The translations under genes and the position numbers were made by a program. Positions 19,506-29,570 of a DNA stretch of 52,690 bases are shown here, piece by piece. Every line of letters starts with the position of its first letter. Position 1 is the stretch's first letter. This DNA comes from Clostridia bacterium UC5.1-2E3 (GTDB taxonomy: Bacteria > Bacillota > Clostridia > Lachnospirales > Lachnospiraceae), in NCBI GenBank assembly GCA_001304875.1, contig BBZO01000026.1, positions 1 to 52,690 of the forward strand, written 5' to 3'. Below the pieces are notes generated by a model that saw only the letters and a program-made list of their open reading frames with translations, was not told the origin of the DNA and searched no databases.

Positions 19506-20912
19506 TTACAGATTAAATTTAAAGTATTTCACCGTATTGTTATAAGAAATTCCCTCAACAATCTCCTTTAAGCTCTTCATATCCGCCGGGTACTCGCCGT
19601 TCTCCACCCAGCCGCCGATCAGCTCGCACATCACGCGTCTGAAATACTCGTGTCTGGTGTAGGAGAGGAAGCTTCTGGAGTCGGTGAGCATGCCGATGAA
19701 GTTTCCAAGGCAGCCTAAGTTTGCCAAGGAGGTCATCTGCTCGGTCATGCCGACCTTGTGATCGTTGAACCACCAGGCGGAACCCTGCTGTACCTTGCCC
19801 TGCATCGTCGGATCCTGGAAGCAGCCGATGATGGTGCCGATGGAGGCGTTGTCCACCGGATTTAAGGAGTAGATGATGGTGCGCGGAAGCTCGTCCGTGG
19901 AGTTTAACGCGTTTAAGAAGTCAGCCATCTGCGCGGACGGAGCGTAGTTGTTGATGCAGTCGAAACCGGTGTCCGGGCCCAGCTGCTCGTAGCGGAACAC
20001 GTTGTTGTCGCGCTTGCAGCCGTAGTGGAGCTGCATCGCCCAGTCGAGCTTACAGTACTCTTTGCCGACAAATACCATGAATGCGGTCTTGAACTTTAAC
20101 TCCTCTTCCTTGGAGACGGCCTGTCCGGACAGGGCTTTCTTAAGGATCTCGTCGATCTCCTCGTCGGAAGCGGGGGCGTACATCACATACTCCAGCGCGT
20201 GGTCGGAGACGGAGCAGCCGTTCTCAGCAAAATATGCCATACGGTTTTTGAGAGCCTCTTTTAAGGATGCGAAATCCTTCACCTCGATGCCGCTGACAGC
20301 GGAGAGCTTTGCAATGTAGTCGGCGTAGTCGGGCTTCTCCAGGTTCATGGCCTTGTCCGGTCTCCAGGCCGGAAGCACCTGTACCTCGAAGGAGTCGTCA
20401 GCCGCCAGCTTCTTATGCCACTCCAGGGAGTCGATGGGATCGTCGGTGGTGCAGATCAGCTTCACGTTGGACTGACGGATGATGTTTCTCACCGTCATGG
20501 AGTCCTCCTGCAGTTTGGCGTTGCAGAGGTTCCATACTTCCTCGGCGGTGTCGCCGTTTAAGTATCCGGTGTAGCCGAAATATCTCTGGAGCTCCAGATG
20601 GCTCCAGTGGTAGAGCGGGTTGCCGATGAGCTTCGGAAGCGTCTCCGCCCATTTCTGGAATTTCTCGCGGTCGCTGGCGTCGCCGGTGATGTAGCGTTCC
20701 TCAACCCCGTTGGAACGCATCTGACGCCATTTGTAGTGATCGCCGCCCAGCCATACCTGGGTGATGTTCTCGAACTTGCGGTCCTCGTAGATCTCCTGCG
20801 GATTGATGTGGCAGTGGTAGTCCACGATGGGCATCTTCTCCGCAAAATCGTGGAAGATTGCCTGAGCGGTGGGAGTGGAGAGTAAGAACTCTCTGTCCAT
20901 GAACTGTTTCAT
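19506..20912 (-). CDS. uxaC: Glucuronate/galacturonate isomerase UxaC
   Basis: Intact 468-residue enzyme, the normal family length. MKQFMDREFLLSTPTAQ and MPIVDYHCHINPQEI supply the metal-binding HxH. TTDDPIDSLEWH and RPDKAMN, with the C-terminal GMLTDSRSFLSYTRHEYFRR, are all characteristic. It isomerises D-glucuronate to D-fructuronate and D-galacturonate to D-tagaturonate, the first step of hexuronate catabolism leading to KDG. AGGAGG lies 9-14 bases before the start. It follows the LacI regulator by 16 bases in the same operon, and KDG kinase and KDPG aldolase are encoded on the other side. Confidence 0.97.
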   Translation of the reverse strand: MKQFMDREFLLSTPTAQAIFHDFAEKMPIVDYHCHINPQEIYEDRKFENITQVWLGGDHYKWRQMRSNGVEERYITGDASDREKFQKWAETLPKLIGNPLYHWSHLELQRYFGYTGYLNGDTAEEVWNLCNAKLQEDSMTVRNIIRQSNVKLICTTDDPIDSLEWHKKLAADDSFEVQVLPAWRPDKAMNLEKPDYADYIAKLSAVSGIEVKDFASLKEALKNRMAYFAENGCSVSDHALEYVMYAPASDEEIDEILKKALSGQAVSKEEELKFKTAFMVFVGKEYCKLDWAMQLHYGCKRDNNVFRYEQLGPDTGFDCINNYAPSAQMADFLNALNSTDELPRTIIYSLNPVDNASIGTIIGCFQDPTMQGKVQQGSAWWFNDHKVGMTEQMTSLANLGCLGNFIGMLTDSRSFLSYTRHEYFRRVMCELIGGWVENGEYPADMKSLKEIVEGISYNNTVKYFKFNL

Positions 20913-20928
20913 TTTAAAATACCTCCTA

Positions 20929-21932
20929 TTATATAAAATTTGTGGTTTCGCGTAGAATCAGGTCAGCGGCGATGATGGTTTTAGCCGGCACATTGATGCC
21001 GTTAAATACGCCCATCAGCGTGTTGACGGTGGTGGTGCACATGGCCTCCACCTTGTTGTCGATGGAGGAAAGCTCCGGGTCGGTGCACCGCGACAGGAGC
21101 GAGTTGTTGTAGCCGATGACCGAGAGCTCATCCGGGATGGAAATGCCCGCGGCATGGGCGTATTTGACAGCGCCCACGGCCAGCTCGTCGTCGGATACCA
21201 CCACGGCGTCGAAGGAGAGCCCCTCGTCCCTTAAATGGGAGATAAGCTCCCTGGCGGCGGAGATGTCCTTGGGACACTGGCGGATGTACCCGTCCCGGAC
21301 CGGAAGTCCGGCGGCTGTCAGCGCGTCTTTGTAACCCTTGAGCTTGCTGGCGCCGCTGTAGGCGTCGCTGGTGTGCAGGTAGAGAATGTCCTTCCGCCCG
21401 TCGGCGATCAGCCGTTTCACCGCCAGATGGATGGCGGACCGGTCGTCGCACACGGTGCAGTAGATGTTCTTCCCTTTCAGACAGCCGTTTACCAGCATCA
21501 GCGGGACTTCGCCCGCGGCCGTCTTCAGATATTCGTTGTCCTTTGCCTTGAGCTCCACAAACTTGGAGCCCACCAAAATGAGGGCGTCCACCCGCTTGGA
21601 GAGCAGAAGCGACAGGGATTTTTTCTTGTTTTCCAGGCTGTAGCCCGTGCAGCAGAGAATCGAATCGTAGCCGTGGCTTCGGAGGCCCTGCTCTAAATAG
21701 TACACGGCGTTGGCCATGTACGGGTCGGAGGAGTCGGGACACATGATGCCGATGGTTTTCATGGTGTTGAGGCCCAGCCCCCGGGCGAACACGTTGGGGT
21801 ATAGCCCATCTCCTCCATGACACGGATGACTTTCTCTTTCGTTTTTTCGCTGACTTTCGGGCTGCCGTTCAGGACGCGGGAGACCGTGGCGATGGAGACG
21901 CCGGCCATCTGCGATACGTCGTATATGTTCAC
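20929..21932 (-). CDS. LacI family transcriptional regulator of the uxaC operon (frameshifted)
   Basis: The N-terminal LacI helix-turn-helix reads VNIYDVSQMAGVSIATVSRV, then LNGSPKVSEKTKEKV. The periplasmic-binding-protein-like sensor follows (TIGIMCPDSSDPYMANAVYY, VVVSDDELAVGAVKYA). A single frameshift near 21795 separates the DNA-binding and sensor parts (joined: YTPNVFARGLGLNT). I prefer GTG 21932, preceded by AAAGAGG, over ATG 21950. It is cotranscribed with uxaC. A palindrome just downstream of its -10 (21972-21985) is a good candidate for its operator. Confidence 0.88.
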
Positions 21933-21971
21933 GCGTGCACCTCTTTTCATTGATGCCTGTCTGCAGTGTTG

Positions 21972-21985
21972 TGTAAGCGCTTACA
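21972..21985. promoter_or_regulatory. LacI/CcpA-type operator (cre-like 14-bp palindrome)
   Basis: TGTAAGCGCTTACA is a perfect palindrome with the central CG step typical of LacI-family sites and close to the catabolite-responsive element consensus. It sits between the -10 (21997-22002) and the LacI start, where bound protein would block transcription. It may serve autoregulation, CcpA, or both. Confidence 0.75.
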
Positions 21986-21996
21986 TTTATGAGCTC

Positions 21997-22025
21997 ATTA
22001 TACTATAGAAGAATGGGAAAAGCAA
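21997..22025 (-). promoter_or_regulatory. Promoter of the LacI-uxaC operon
   Basis: On the minus strand TTGCTT (22020-22025) and a perfect TATAAT (21997-22002) are separated by 17 bases. Confidence 0.6.
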
Positions 22026-22046
22026 GGAAAACAATTAGAAAATAAG

Positions 22047-22076
22047 TTGCGCTGGCCCGTCTTTTGATTGTATAAT
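22047..22076 (+). promoter_or_regulatory. Promoter of the IclR gene
   Basis: A perfect TATAAT at 22071-22076 has TTGCGC 18 bases upstream (22047-22052). The start ATG lies at 22098 after TAGGAGG. Confidence 0.5.
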
Positions 22077-22097
22077 AAACCGTAGGAGGCATAGCGG

Positions 22098-22858
22098 ATG
22101 AAACTGAACAGAACGACGAAAAGAACCATTGACATTTTAAAGATCGTGTCCGGGAAACCGGAGGGGGTGACGCTGGACGAGATCTGTGAGAAGCTGGAGC
22201 TTCCGAAGACCAGTGCCTACGACATTGTGACCACCCTGGCGGAGACCGGGATGCTTAATATTGTGAGAGGACAGAAGCAGAGTTACACCATCGGACTGAT
22301 GGCGTACCGCATCGGAGTGAACTATATAAATAACCTGGATTTTATTTCCGCCATCGAGCCGGAGCTTAAAGCGTTTTCCGGCGAGGTGGGAAAGACCGTG
22401 TTCTTCGGGGTGCGGTCCGATCACGAGGTGGTTTACATCTGTAAATTCGAGCCGGAGAATCCCATCATCACCACGGCCACGGTGGGGACGAAAAATCCGA
22501 TTTACTGCACCTCCCTGGGGAAGGCCATTTTAGCCTACACCGACGAGGAGCTGAGAAAGCAGGTCATAAGCCGGGTGAAGTTTGAGAGAAAGACGGCCCG
22601 CACCATCGTGTCCCGCCTGGAGCTGAACCAGAACCTGGAGGAGATAAGACGTCTGGGCTACGCTGTGGACGACCGGGAGATGGAGGAGCACATGAAATGT
22701 GTGGGAGCCCCGTGTTCGCCTCGGACGGCAGCGTCCTGGGGGCCATCAGCGTGTCCAGCCTCTACAAGCCGGAGGAGAATTACACGGTCCTTGGACAGGC
22801 AGTGGCGAAGAAGGCGGCGGAGGTCTCAAAATTATTGGGATTTTTGGGCAAAATATAG
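22098..22858 (+). CDS. IclR family transcriptional regulator (KdgR-like, frameshifted)
   Basis: About 253 residues. The N-terminal winged helix (RTIDILKIVSGKPEGVTLDE, then ICEKLELPKTSAYDIVTTL) is followed by the IclR effector domain (VYICKFEP, YCTSLGKAILAYTDEE, GYAVDDREMEEHMKCVGAPV). A frameshift near 22708 hides the end of the domain, which continues as GAISVSSLYKPEE and stops with TAG at 22856-22858. IclR/KdgR proteins commonly sense KDG and repress pectin/hexuronate genes. Its position directly before kdgA-kdgK supports that role here. Confidence 0.88.
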
Positions 22859-22868
22859 GTGGATACGG

Positions 22869-22897
22869 TTGACAAATGGAGCGTAAGACGGTAAACT
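22869..22897 (+). promoter_or_regulatory. Promoter of kdgA-kdgK
   Basis: A perfect TTGACA (22869-22874) is followed after 17 bases by TAAACT (22892-22897, 4/6). The start of kdgA lies about 100 bases further on, beyond two inverted repeats. Confidence 0.6.
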
Positions 22898-22904
22898 TTA
22901 GGTA

Positions 22905-22943
22905 ACAAATTTCGTATTTGTGAAGTTGATTCGCATATACGAA
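22905..22943. promoter_or_regulatory. Two inverted repeats, candidate IclR/KdgR operators
   Basis: ACAAAT (22905-22910) and ATTTGT (22916-22921) flank TTCGT. TTCG (22930-22933) and CGAA (22940-22943) flank CATATA. Both lie just downstream of the kdgA promoter, a repressor position. Assignment to the upstream IclR gene is inferred. Confidence 0.5.
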
Positions 22944-23000
22944 CGAATGACCTGAAGAGCCGTCAGAAAAATAAAAATTTAAAGAAAGAAGGAGACAGGC

Positions 23001-23653
23001 ATGAAGAAAGAACAGGTATTAGCAAAAATGAAAGAGGACTGCCTTGTAGCCGTTGTTCGCGCGAAGGACAAGGTACAGGGCGAGAAGGTTGTTGACGCCA
23101 TCATCGCGGGCGGCATCAACTTCATCGAGATCACCATGACCATGGATGAGGCAACCCCGTTGAGTTCATCCAGATGATGGCCGAGAAGTACAAGGACAAC
23201 CCGGATATCGTGATCGGAGCAGGAACCGTTCTGGATCCCGAGACCGCGAGAGCCGTGATCCTGGCCGGCGCAAACTACGTGGTAAGCCCGGGCCTCAACG
23301 TGGAGACCATCAAGCTCTGCAACCGCTACAGAGTACCGATGCTCCCCGGCGTCATGACCCCCACCGAGGCGATCACCGCCATGGAGGCAGGCTGCGACGT
23401 GATCAAGATCTTCCCCGGCAATATCGTGGGACCGGCAGCCATCAGCTCCTTCAAGGGCCCGCTTCCCCAGGGTGAGTTCATGCCGTCCGGCGGCGTTGAC
23501 GTGGACAACGTTGACAAGTGGATCAAGGCCGGCGCATACGCAGTGGGAACCGGCAGCAGCTTAACAAAGGGCGCAAAGACCGGCGACTTCGCAGCGGTTA
23601 CCGCAAAGGCGAAGGAGTTCGTGGAGGCTGTAGCAGCAGCCAGAGCGAAATAG
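23001..23653 (+). CDS. kdgA: 2-keto-3-deoxy-6-phosphogluconate aldolase (frameshifted)
   Basis: About 217 residues. MKKEQVLAKMKEDCLVAVVR and FIEITMTMDEATPVEF start the KDPG aldolase barrel, then IGAGTVLDPETARAVILAGA, VVSPG, MLPGVMTPTEA, and VIKIFPGNIVGP with the Schiff-base Lys. PSGGVDVDNVDKW completes the phosphate site. It splits KDPG into pyruvate and glyceraldehyde 3-phosphate. One base appears missing near 23158 (CCG-GTT). AAGGAGA lies 9-15 bases before ATG 23001. kdgK follows after 76 bases. Confidence 0.94.
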
Positions 23654-23729
23654 GACGCAGACGGAATCTGCTCTGAACCAGGAACTGATAAAGCAATTTA
23701 AATGAAATAAAATTAAGGAGAACAGGAAA

Positions 23730-24759
23730 ATGGCAAAGATAGTTACCATGGGAGAGATCATGTTAAGACTCTCCACCCCGAACAACGAGAAATTTATCCA
23801 GGCAGACGAGTTTGACATCAACTATGGCGGCGGCGAGGCCAACGTAGCCGTATCTTTAGCAAACTACGGACACGACGCTGAGTTCATCACCGCGGTTCCG
23901 GCGAACCCCATCGGTGAGTGCGCAGTGGCTGCTTTAAGAAAATACAACGTAGGCACAAAGCACATCGCAAGAAGCGGTGAGAGACTGGGTATCTACTACT
24001 TAGAGACCGGCTCTGCCATGAGAGCTTCCAACGTGGTTTACGACAGAGCGCACAGCTCCATCTCCACAGCCACCCCGGATCAGTTCGATTTCGACGAGAT
24101 CTTCAAGGATGCTGACTGGTTCCACTTCACCGGAATCACCCCGGCGGTTTCCGACGCTGCCATCGAGCTCACCGAGGCCGCTTTAAAGGCTGCAAAGGCT
24201 CACGGCGTGACCGTTTCCGTTGACTTGAACTTCAGAAAAAACTCTGGTCCTCCGAGAAGGCTCAGAAGGTTATGACCAACTTAATGCAGTACGTTGACGT
24301 ATGCATCGGCAACGAGGAGGATGCGGAGAAGGTTCTTGGCTTCAAGCCGGGCAACACCGACGTTACCTCCGGAGAGCTTGAGCTGGCCGGCTACGTGGAT
24401 ATCTTCAACCAGATGGCTGACAAGTTCGGCTTCAAGTACATCATCAGCTCCCTGCGCGAGAGCTTCAGCGCCTCCAACAACGGTTGGTCCGCATGCATCA
24501 TGGATGGCAAGACCAGAGAGTTCTACCACTCCAGAAAATACTCCATCACCCCCATCGTTGACCGTGTGGGCGGCGGCGATTCCTTCGCAGCGGCTTAATC
24601 TGCGGCCTCGTGGACGGCAAGGATATGAAGGCAGCTCTGGAGTTTGCAGTGGCAGCTTCCGCTCTCAAGCACACCATCCCGGGCGACTTCAACCTGGTAA
24701 CCCGCGCCGACGTTGACAACCTTGCAGGCGGCGACGGATCCGGACGTGTTCAGAGATAA
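23730..24759 (+). CDS. kdgK: 2-keto-3-deoxygluconate kinase, PfkB family (frameshifted)
   Basis: About 343 residues. [20 protein letters not shown] and [19 protein letters not shown] start the ribokinase/PfkB fold. [10 protein letters not shown] and [12 protein letters not shown] lie in the middle. The catalytic [17 protein letters not shown] carries the PfkB GGGD motif near the C-terminus. It phosphorylates KDG to KDPG, feeding kdgA. Frameshifts near 24240 (one A short in an A run) and 24592 (one G short) split it in three. The gene ends at TAA 24757-24759 and is followed by a terminator. Confidence 0.92.
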
Positions 24760-24777
24760 ATCGTTTACAGGATAAAA

Positions 24778-24806
24778 AAGAACGGGGCCTCGGCTCCGTT
24801 CTTTTT
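24778..24806 (+). terminator. Bidirectional terminator between kdgK and ucpA
   Basis: AAGAACGG (24778-24785) pairs with CCGTTCTT (24796-24803) and is followed by TTT on the plus strand. A-rich sequence precedes it, giving a U run on the minus strand for the converging gene. Confidence 0.82.
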
Positions 24807-24814
24807 CCTGAATG

Positions 24815-25603
24815 TTACTGTCCCATGGACGAGGTCTCCGGCAGCGTGCTGCGCCGTCGATGACGATCTGGGTGCCGGTGATGTAGCTGGACTCGTCGCT
24901 GGCCAGGAAGGCGGCCAGCTCGCCGACCTCCTCCGGGTGCGCCAGGCGCTTTAACGGCACGGCGTCGGCGATGGCCTGGATGGCCCGCTCCGGGTTCTCG
25001 GGGTCAGACTGCTTTGCCATTCCCTCCACCAGCGGCGTGCGCACGTAGCCGGGGCAGATGGCGTTGACGCGGATGTTGTGGTCGGCCACCTCTCTGGCCA
25101 TGGCTCTCGTGAAGCCGATGAGCGCGGCCTTCGTCATGGCGTAGGCGGCCTCGCCGGGATCGGCCACCATGTAGCCGGTGACAGAGCTCATGACCACGAT
25201 GCGGCCGTCCTTCTTCTCGATCATGTGCGGAAGAACGGCGTGGGTCACGTTCCACACACCCTTGATGTTGATATCGATGTGCCGGTCGCGCACCGCGTAA
25301 TCCGGCGCGTCAAAGTCCTCCAGCACGCAGATGCCGGCGTTGTTCACCAGAATGTCGATGGTTCCGTAGGTGTCCACCGCGGCCTGTACCATGCATCCAC
25401 GCTTTTCTGGTCAGACACGTCGGTGCGCACGCCGAAGGCCGTGTAGCCCTGCTCGGTTAAGTCTCTCGCAAGCTCCAGAACCTCCTCGCCTCTGGCAACC
25501 AGAACCAGCTTCGCGCCGTATCTGGCAAATACTCTCGCGATTCCCTCGCCGATGCCTTTGGAGCGCCGGTGATGATCGCGACCTTGTCTTTTAATTTCTT
25601 CAT
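24815..25603 (-). CDS. ucpA: UcpA-like short-chain dehydrogenase/reductase (frameshifted)
   Basis: About 263 residues. The start MKKLKDKVAIITG leads into the SDR cofactor site (TGxxKGIGEGIARVFARYGA). ILVNNAGI, MSSVTGYMVADPGEAAYAMT with the YxxxK active site (Y..MTK), and NAICPGYVRTPL follow. The end SSYITGTQIVIDG, then GSTLPETSSMGQ closely resembles E. coli UcpA, an oxidoreductase of unclear substrate linked to furfural tolerance. Frameshifts lie near 24855, 25392 and 25560. The ATG at 25603 has GGAGGA upstream. Being next to kdgK, it could instead act as a KduD-type 2-deoxygluconate dehydrogenase. Confidence 0.82.
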
Positions 25604-25687
25604 GGGATTGTCCTCCGTTTTTCTAAAAATTCACCCTCCTAACAGTGTAACGTAAGGGAGGCGAAATGTAAATGGACATAATGGAGG

Positions 25688-26868
25688 TTATGAGGGGATG
25701 AGGGCGTGGGTGTAATAGTAAAATAGCTGACCGGTGAACTCCCGCCCCGTGTGATCGTTGACCGGATCCACCCCGAAAAGCTGTTTGTAACGGTTCATCC
25801 AGTGAATCAGAGTGTTGCGGTGGAGGTAAAGGTCTTTGGCGCTTAAGGAAATATTCATGTTGTTCTGCAGAAGCACTTCCATATTTTTGGAAAATGCGCT
25901 CCATTCTCGCCCAGAGAGAACCTGGGCAAATACATTGAATATCATGGAAGCTTCATCCATGTCGGTCTGGCTGTGAACATACTCGAACAGAAAATCGTAA
26001 AAATAGTAGGTCATGGTGGTGCTCTCACAGGTCACGTCTGCACAGTTGTTGCAGACCCACAGCGTGTGGCGGAATGCCCGGTGATAGTTTAAAATATTGT
26101 TCTGTAGCGAACCTACGGTGCAGATAAACGGTTGTCCCCATTGATATTCAGCTCCTGGGCGTGACGGACGTAGGAGTCCACCGACTGCCGATACCGGGAG
26201 ACGGCCTCTGATGGATCGCTGGACAGGGCCCGGAAAATGACCGCATTCTGGCCGCGGGTGATGCAGATGATATCCTGTGCGGTGTGAACCGGACTTTTTT
26301 TAAATTCTGTGATGAGTTTTTCTTCACTCAATTCATTGTGCCTTAAAATAAAAAGGATTGGGATACGTACGATGGAAGTGTCGATATTAAATTTTTCCGT
26401 GATGTGGTGCACCTCCGAAGGAAACGGATCCTCCTCACAGTAGAGCAGTATCTTAGTGAAAATATTCCGCTGATCTAATTTTCCCCAATAAGCCTCTTTA
26501 TAAAATTCCATCTCAAAAAATGCCTCGGCGCTGAGCCTTACCATGCTCTCAAATTCCCTGGCTCGTATGTGATCTCCCATGAGTGCAAGGACGCCAAGGA
26601 GCGTCTGGTAATGAAAAAATGGAATATATACCCCTTCTGCTGTGCTGGACGCGTTCCGGCTGTCTTCCGAAGAGGCTGAAACGGTTTGTTTTCGCTCGGA
26701 GGCGCGAAATGCCGGAGCGCAGAATTTGCCGCAGAAGGCCTCGATGGAGCTGGCAATGATGGTACCTTTCGTGTTCGTGACGCTTAGCTGGATTCCGTGT
26801 TCTGCGAGCGCGCTCTGAAGATGGGAGATGAATTTTTCCGATACAGCTTTCATTTCGTATGAGTTCAC
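25688..26868 (-). CDS. CdaR/PucR-type sugar-diacid regulator (frameshifted)
   Basis: About 394 residues. The N-terminal diacid-recognition-like domain contains MKAVSEKFISHLQSALAEHG, VTNTKGTIIASS and FFHYQTLLGVLALMGD. The C-terminal PucR-type helix-turn-helix reads LYLHRNTLIHWMNRYKQLFG. CdaR proteins activate genes for glycerate or glucarate-like diacids. The frame breaks near 26118. GTG 26868 is preceded by AAAGGAGG at 8 bases. It is divergent from the esterase-TRAP operon, with a 13-bp palindrome between them, so it very likely controls that operon. Confidence 0.82.
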
Positions 26869-26951
26869 TGTGCTGCCTCCTTTGTACCCTGTGTGCTTAG
26901 GAAAATTCTATCATGGGCGGAAGTCCTGTGCAAGGGGATAGGGAATAAATG

Positions 26952-26964
26952 GTGCAGTCTGCAC
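26952..26964. promoter_or_regulatory. 13-bp palindrome, candidate CdaR-type operator
   Basis: GTGCAG-T-CTGCAC is a perfect 6-1-6 inverted repeat in the divergent intergenic region between the regulator and the esterase. It is the only strong symmetry seen there. Confidence 0.5.
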
Positions 26965-27099
26965 AGTTTTCTTTATAAATCCAAAACACTGTGAATATTG
27001 CCTGAAAATTGCTTTGTTGTTATCATTAAATTATTCAAAAAGGATGGTCGGCCGACTGTTTTTGCATGAATTACAGCACTGTGATAAGGAGATATTTGT

Positions 27100-27987
27100 A
27101 TGGTTTTAGTAGAAAGCGAGGAGACTGCCTCCGTTTTGGAGACGCCGTTCCTGCACCGGAAGTTTCTTGATGTGCCATATGCATATCGCACGGCGGATGA
27201 GGTGATGGACATCTATCTTCCGGAGCAGGGGGACGGGCCCTTCCCTGTGATTGTTGACATACACGGGGGCGGCTGGTATTACGGGGCGAAAAGCTCCTTA
27301 AAGCTCAAACCGGTTCTGACGGGGCTGGAGAGGGGATATGCGGTGGTGTCCCTGCAGTACACATGGAGTGTGCACGGACATTTTCCGATTCAGATCTATG
27401 ATGTAAAGGCGGCGATCCGTTTTCTTCGGGCCAATGCAGAGAAATACTGCCTGGATCCGGAGCGGATCGGTTTATGGGGATTGTCTGCCGGGGCTCATCT
27501 GGCCTGTCTGGCGGGGACAGCTGCAAAGGTGCCGCAGCTGGAGGATCTGGGGATGGGAAATCCGCTGGAGCGCTCCGATGTGCAGTGTGTGGTGGCGCTG
27601 TATCCGATTATCGATATTTCCAAACTGGAACGGCAGCACAGCCAGTATGGGGTGGATCCCAACGAGGCATGCACCAATGATTTTTCCATGGGAGGAATGC
27701 TGTTTGGAAAGGCGCCCTGTCAGGTACCTCAGATGTGCCAGCTGGCAAATCCGGAAAATTATATCACCAGAAGCAGCCCGCCCTTTTTCATTCAGCACGG
27801 TCTGGCGGACCGGGTGGTTCCCTTTCAGCAGAGTATTTTATTTGCAGACAAACTGGAGAAAATGATAGGAGAGGATAAGGTGGAACTGGAGCTGTTTTCG
27901 GCGGTTGATCACGCGGAACCGTTTTTCAGGACCCCGGAGAATACGGAGAAAATATTTGCATTTTTGGATAAATATTTAAAATCATAG
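27100..27987 (+). CDS. Alpha/beta hydrolase, BD-FAE/carboxylesterase type
   Basis: Intact 295-residue hydrolase. VIVDIHGGGWYYGAKSSLK has the oxyanion-hole HGGGW. GLWGLSAGAHLACLAG carries the nucleophile GxSxG Ser near residue 130. HGLADRVVPFQQS and the late SAVDHAEPFF supply the Asp and His. There is no signal peptide, so it acts in the cytoplasm. It heads an operon with a TRAP transporter (DctP start 11 bases downstream) and probably cleaves an ester or amide of an imported organic acid. The substrate is inferred only from context. Confidence 0.87.
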   Translation: MVLVESEETASVLETPFLHRKFLDVPYAYRTADEVMDIYLPEQGDGPFPVIVDIHGGGWYYGAKSSLKLKPVLTGLERGYAVVSLQYTWSVHGHFPIQIYDVKAAIRFLRANAEKYCLDPERIGLWGLSAGAHLACLAGTAAKVPQLEDLGMGNPLERSDVQCVVALYPIIDISKLERQHSQYGVDPNEACTNDFSMGGMLFGKAPCQVPQMCQLANPENYITRSSPPFFIQHGLADRVVPFQQSILFADKLEKMIGEDKVELELFSAVDHAEPFFRTPENTEKIFAFLDKYLKS

Positions 27988-27998
27988 GAGGAATGAAT

Positions 27999-29056
27999 AT
28001 GCGTAAAAGTAGAAAAATGTTGGCGGCAGTTGCAATGAGTATGTCTATGGTACTTTCTGCGTGCAGTGCGCCGAAAGATAACGGCGCTCCGGCGGCGGAG
28101 GGAGAGAGTATGGAGGTCGTCACGTCAGAGCAGGAGGAAGTCACACTGAAATACAGTACCACATCCACGCCGGGAACCGTGTTCGTACAGGCATTCCAGC
28201 GCATGGCGGATGAGGTGGAGGAGAAGACCAGCGGAAAGGTGAAGGTCGTGGTCTATGATTCCAGCCAGCTGGGAAATGAGAGCGACGTGACCACCAATGT
28301 GCTGGATGGAAGTATCGATATGTGCAACTCCGGGTCCGGCGAGCTGGGCAAGCGTTATGCGCCGTTCAATGTATTCCAGGCTCCGTATTTGTTTGAAAGC
28401 TACGAGCATTTTGCAGGGTTTGTGGGAAGTGATCTGGAGACGGAACTGTTTGCGGAGGCGAAGGAGGCTCTGGGCGCCACTGTATGTGGAACGCAGACTA
28501 TGGGAGCCAGGTATGTCATAACCACTGGCGCGAAGGCCACGACGCCGCCGAGTTTGCGGGAGTGAAGCTGCGCTGTCCGGATATGCCGGCGATCATTGCA
28601 ACGGTGAATGGGCTGGGAGCCACAGCGACACCGATGGCTGCGACGGAGCAGTATCTGGCGATGCAGCAGGGAGTCGTCGATGGAGCAGAGCATACGCTCT
28701 CTGGATTTGCAGCCTGGAACATTCAAGAGCTTTCTAAGGAATTGATGCTCACAAATCATGCCAGAGAGGTGACGTTCACGCTGGTTTCGCAGGCATGCCT
28801 TGACAAGCTGACAGCGGAGAATCAGCAGATTTTAATTGACGCCATTAACAATGCCGCTGTCTGGGCCAACGAGCAGACCAACAATGAGGAGGAAAACTTT
28901 GCCAGACAGTTTGAGGAGGAGCTGGGCATCGAGATGGTAGAGGTGGATGATATGGCGTTTAGGGAGGCACTGGCCCCTGTGGCGGAGGAACTGAGCGCGG
29001 ATGATCCCGATTTATACGAGGCGATTCAGGGGCTTGCAGGATCGGATAACAATTAA
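27999..29056 (+). CDS. dctP: TRAP transporter solute-binding protein DctP (frameshifted)
   Basis: About 353 residues. A signal peptide with lipobox VLSACS anchors it outside the membrane. The TRAP pattern follows: FQRMADEVEEKTSGKVKVVVYDSSQLG (FQRMADEVEEKTSG, then YDSSQLGNESD), a substrate-binding region with GVKLRCPDMPAI, and QGVVDGAEHTL. A base is missing near 28550 (joined: TTPAEFAGVKL). ATG 27999 lies 7 bases after AGGAGG, while ATG 27993 is too close. It binds the carboxylate imported by DctQM. Confidence 0.92.
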
Positions 29057-29073
29057 ACTTGAGAGGAAGTTAC

Positions 29074-29570
29074 ATGATGGAAGCTGCAGTGAGATTTTTG
29101 TTGTCAAAAATGGAGTGGGTGGAGCGCGTGGTTACCTCCGTGATCTTTTGCCTGATGATGGCGGCGGTGACGGCACAGATTATCATGCGGTACGTGTTCA
29201 ACAATCCGCTTCTCTGGAGTGAGGAATTTGCCAGGTATGTCTATGTCTGGCTGGTATTTATCGGCTCCGCTTACTGTGTGACACAGGAAAAGCATGTGGC
29301 TGTCACACTTCTGACGGACCGGCTGCCGTTTGTGTGCAGAAGGCGATGAAAATAATCTGTAATCTGTTGATTGCCGGCGCGCTGGTCTACATGCTTCCCC
29401 ATGCGGCGGCATACGCAGCAAAACAGAGTTCGCTGTTTTCCGGCTGTATGCAGATCCCCATGAGCCTTGTGTTCTCGGCGGTTCCGGTGGGATATGCGCT
29501 GATTGTCTTTCATATGCTGGCGCAGATTGTTTTAATACTTACGAAAAAAGGAGAGGAGGCAGGAACATGA
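29074..29570 (+). CDS. dctQ: TRAP transporter small permease DctQ (frameshifted)
   Basis: About 165 residues with four membrane helices. NNPLLWSEEFARYVYVWLVF is the hallmark DctQ segment, followed by GSAYCVTQEKHVAVTLL. A frameshift near 29338 separates the first two helices from the last two. It overlaps dctM by 4 bases (ATGA), so translation is coupled. Confidence 0.9.
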
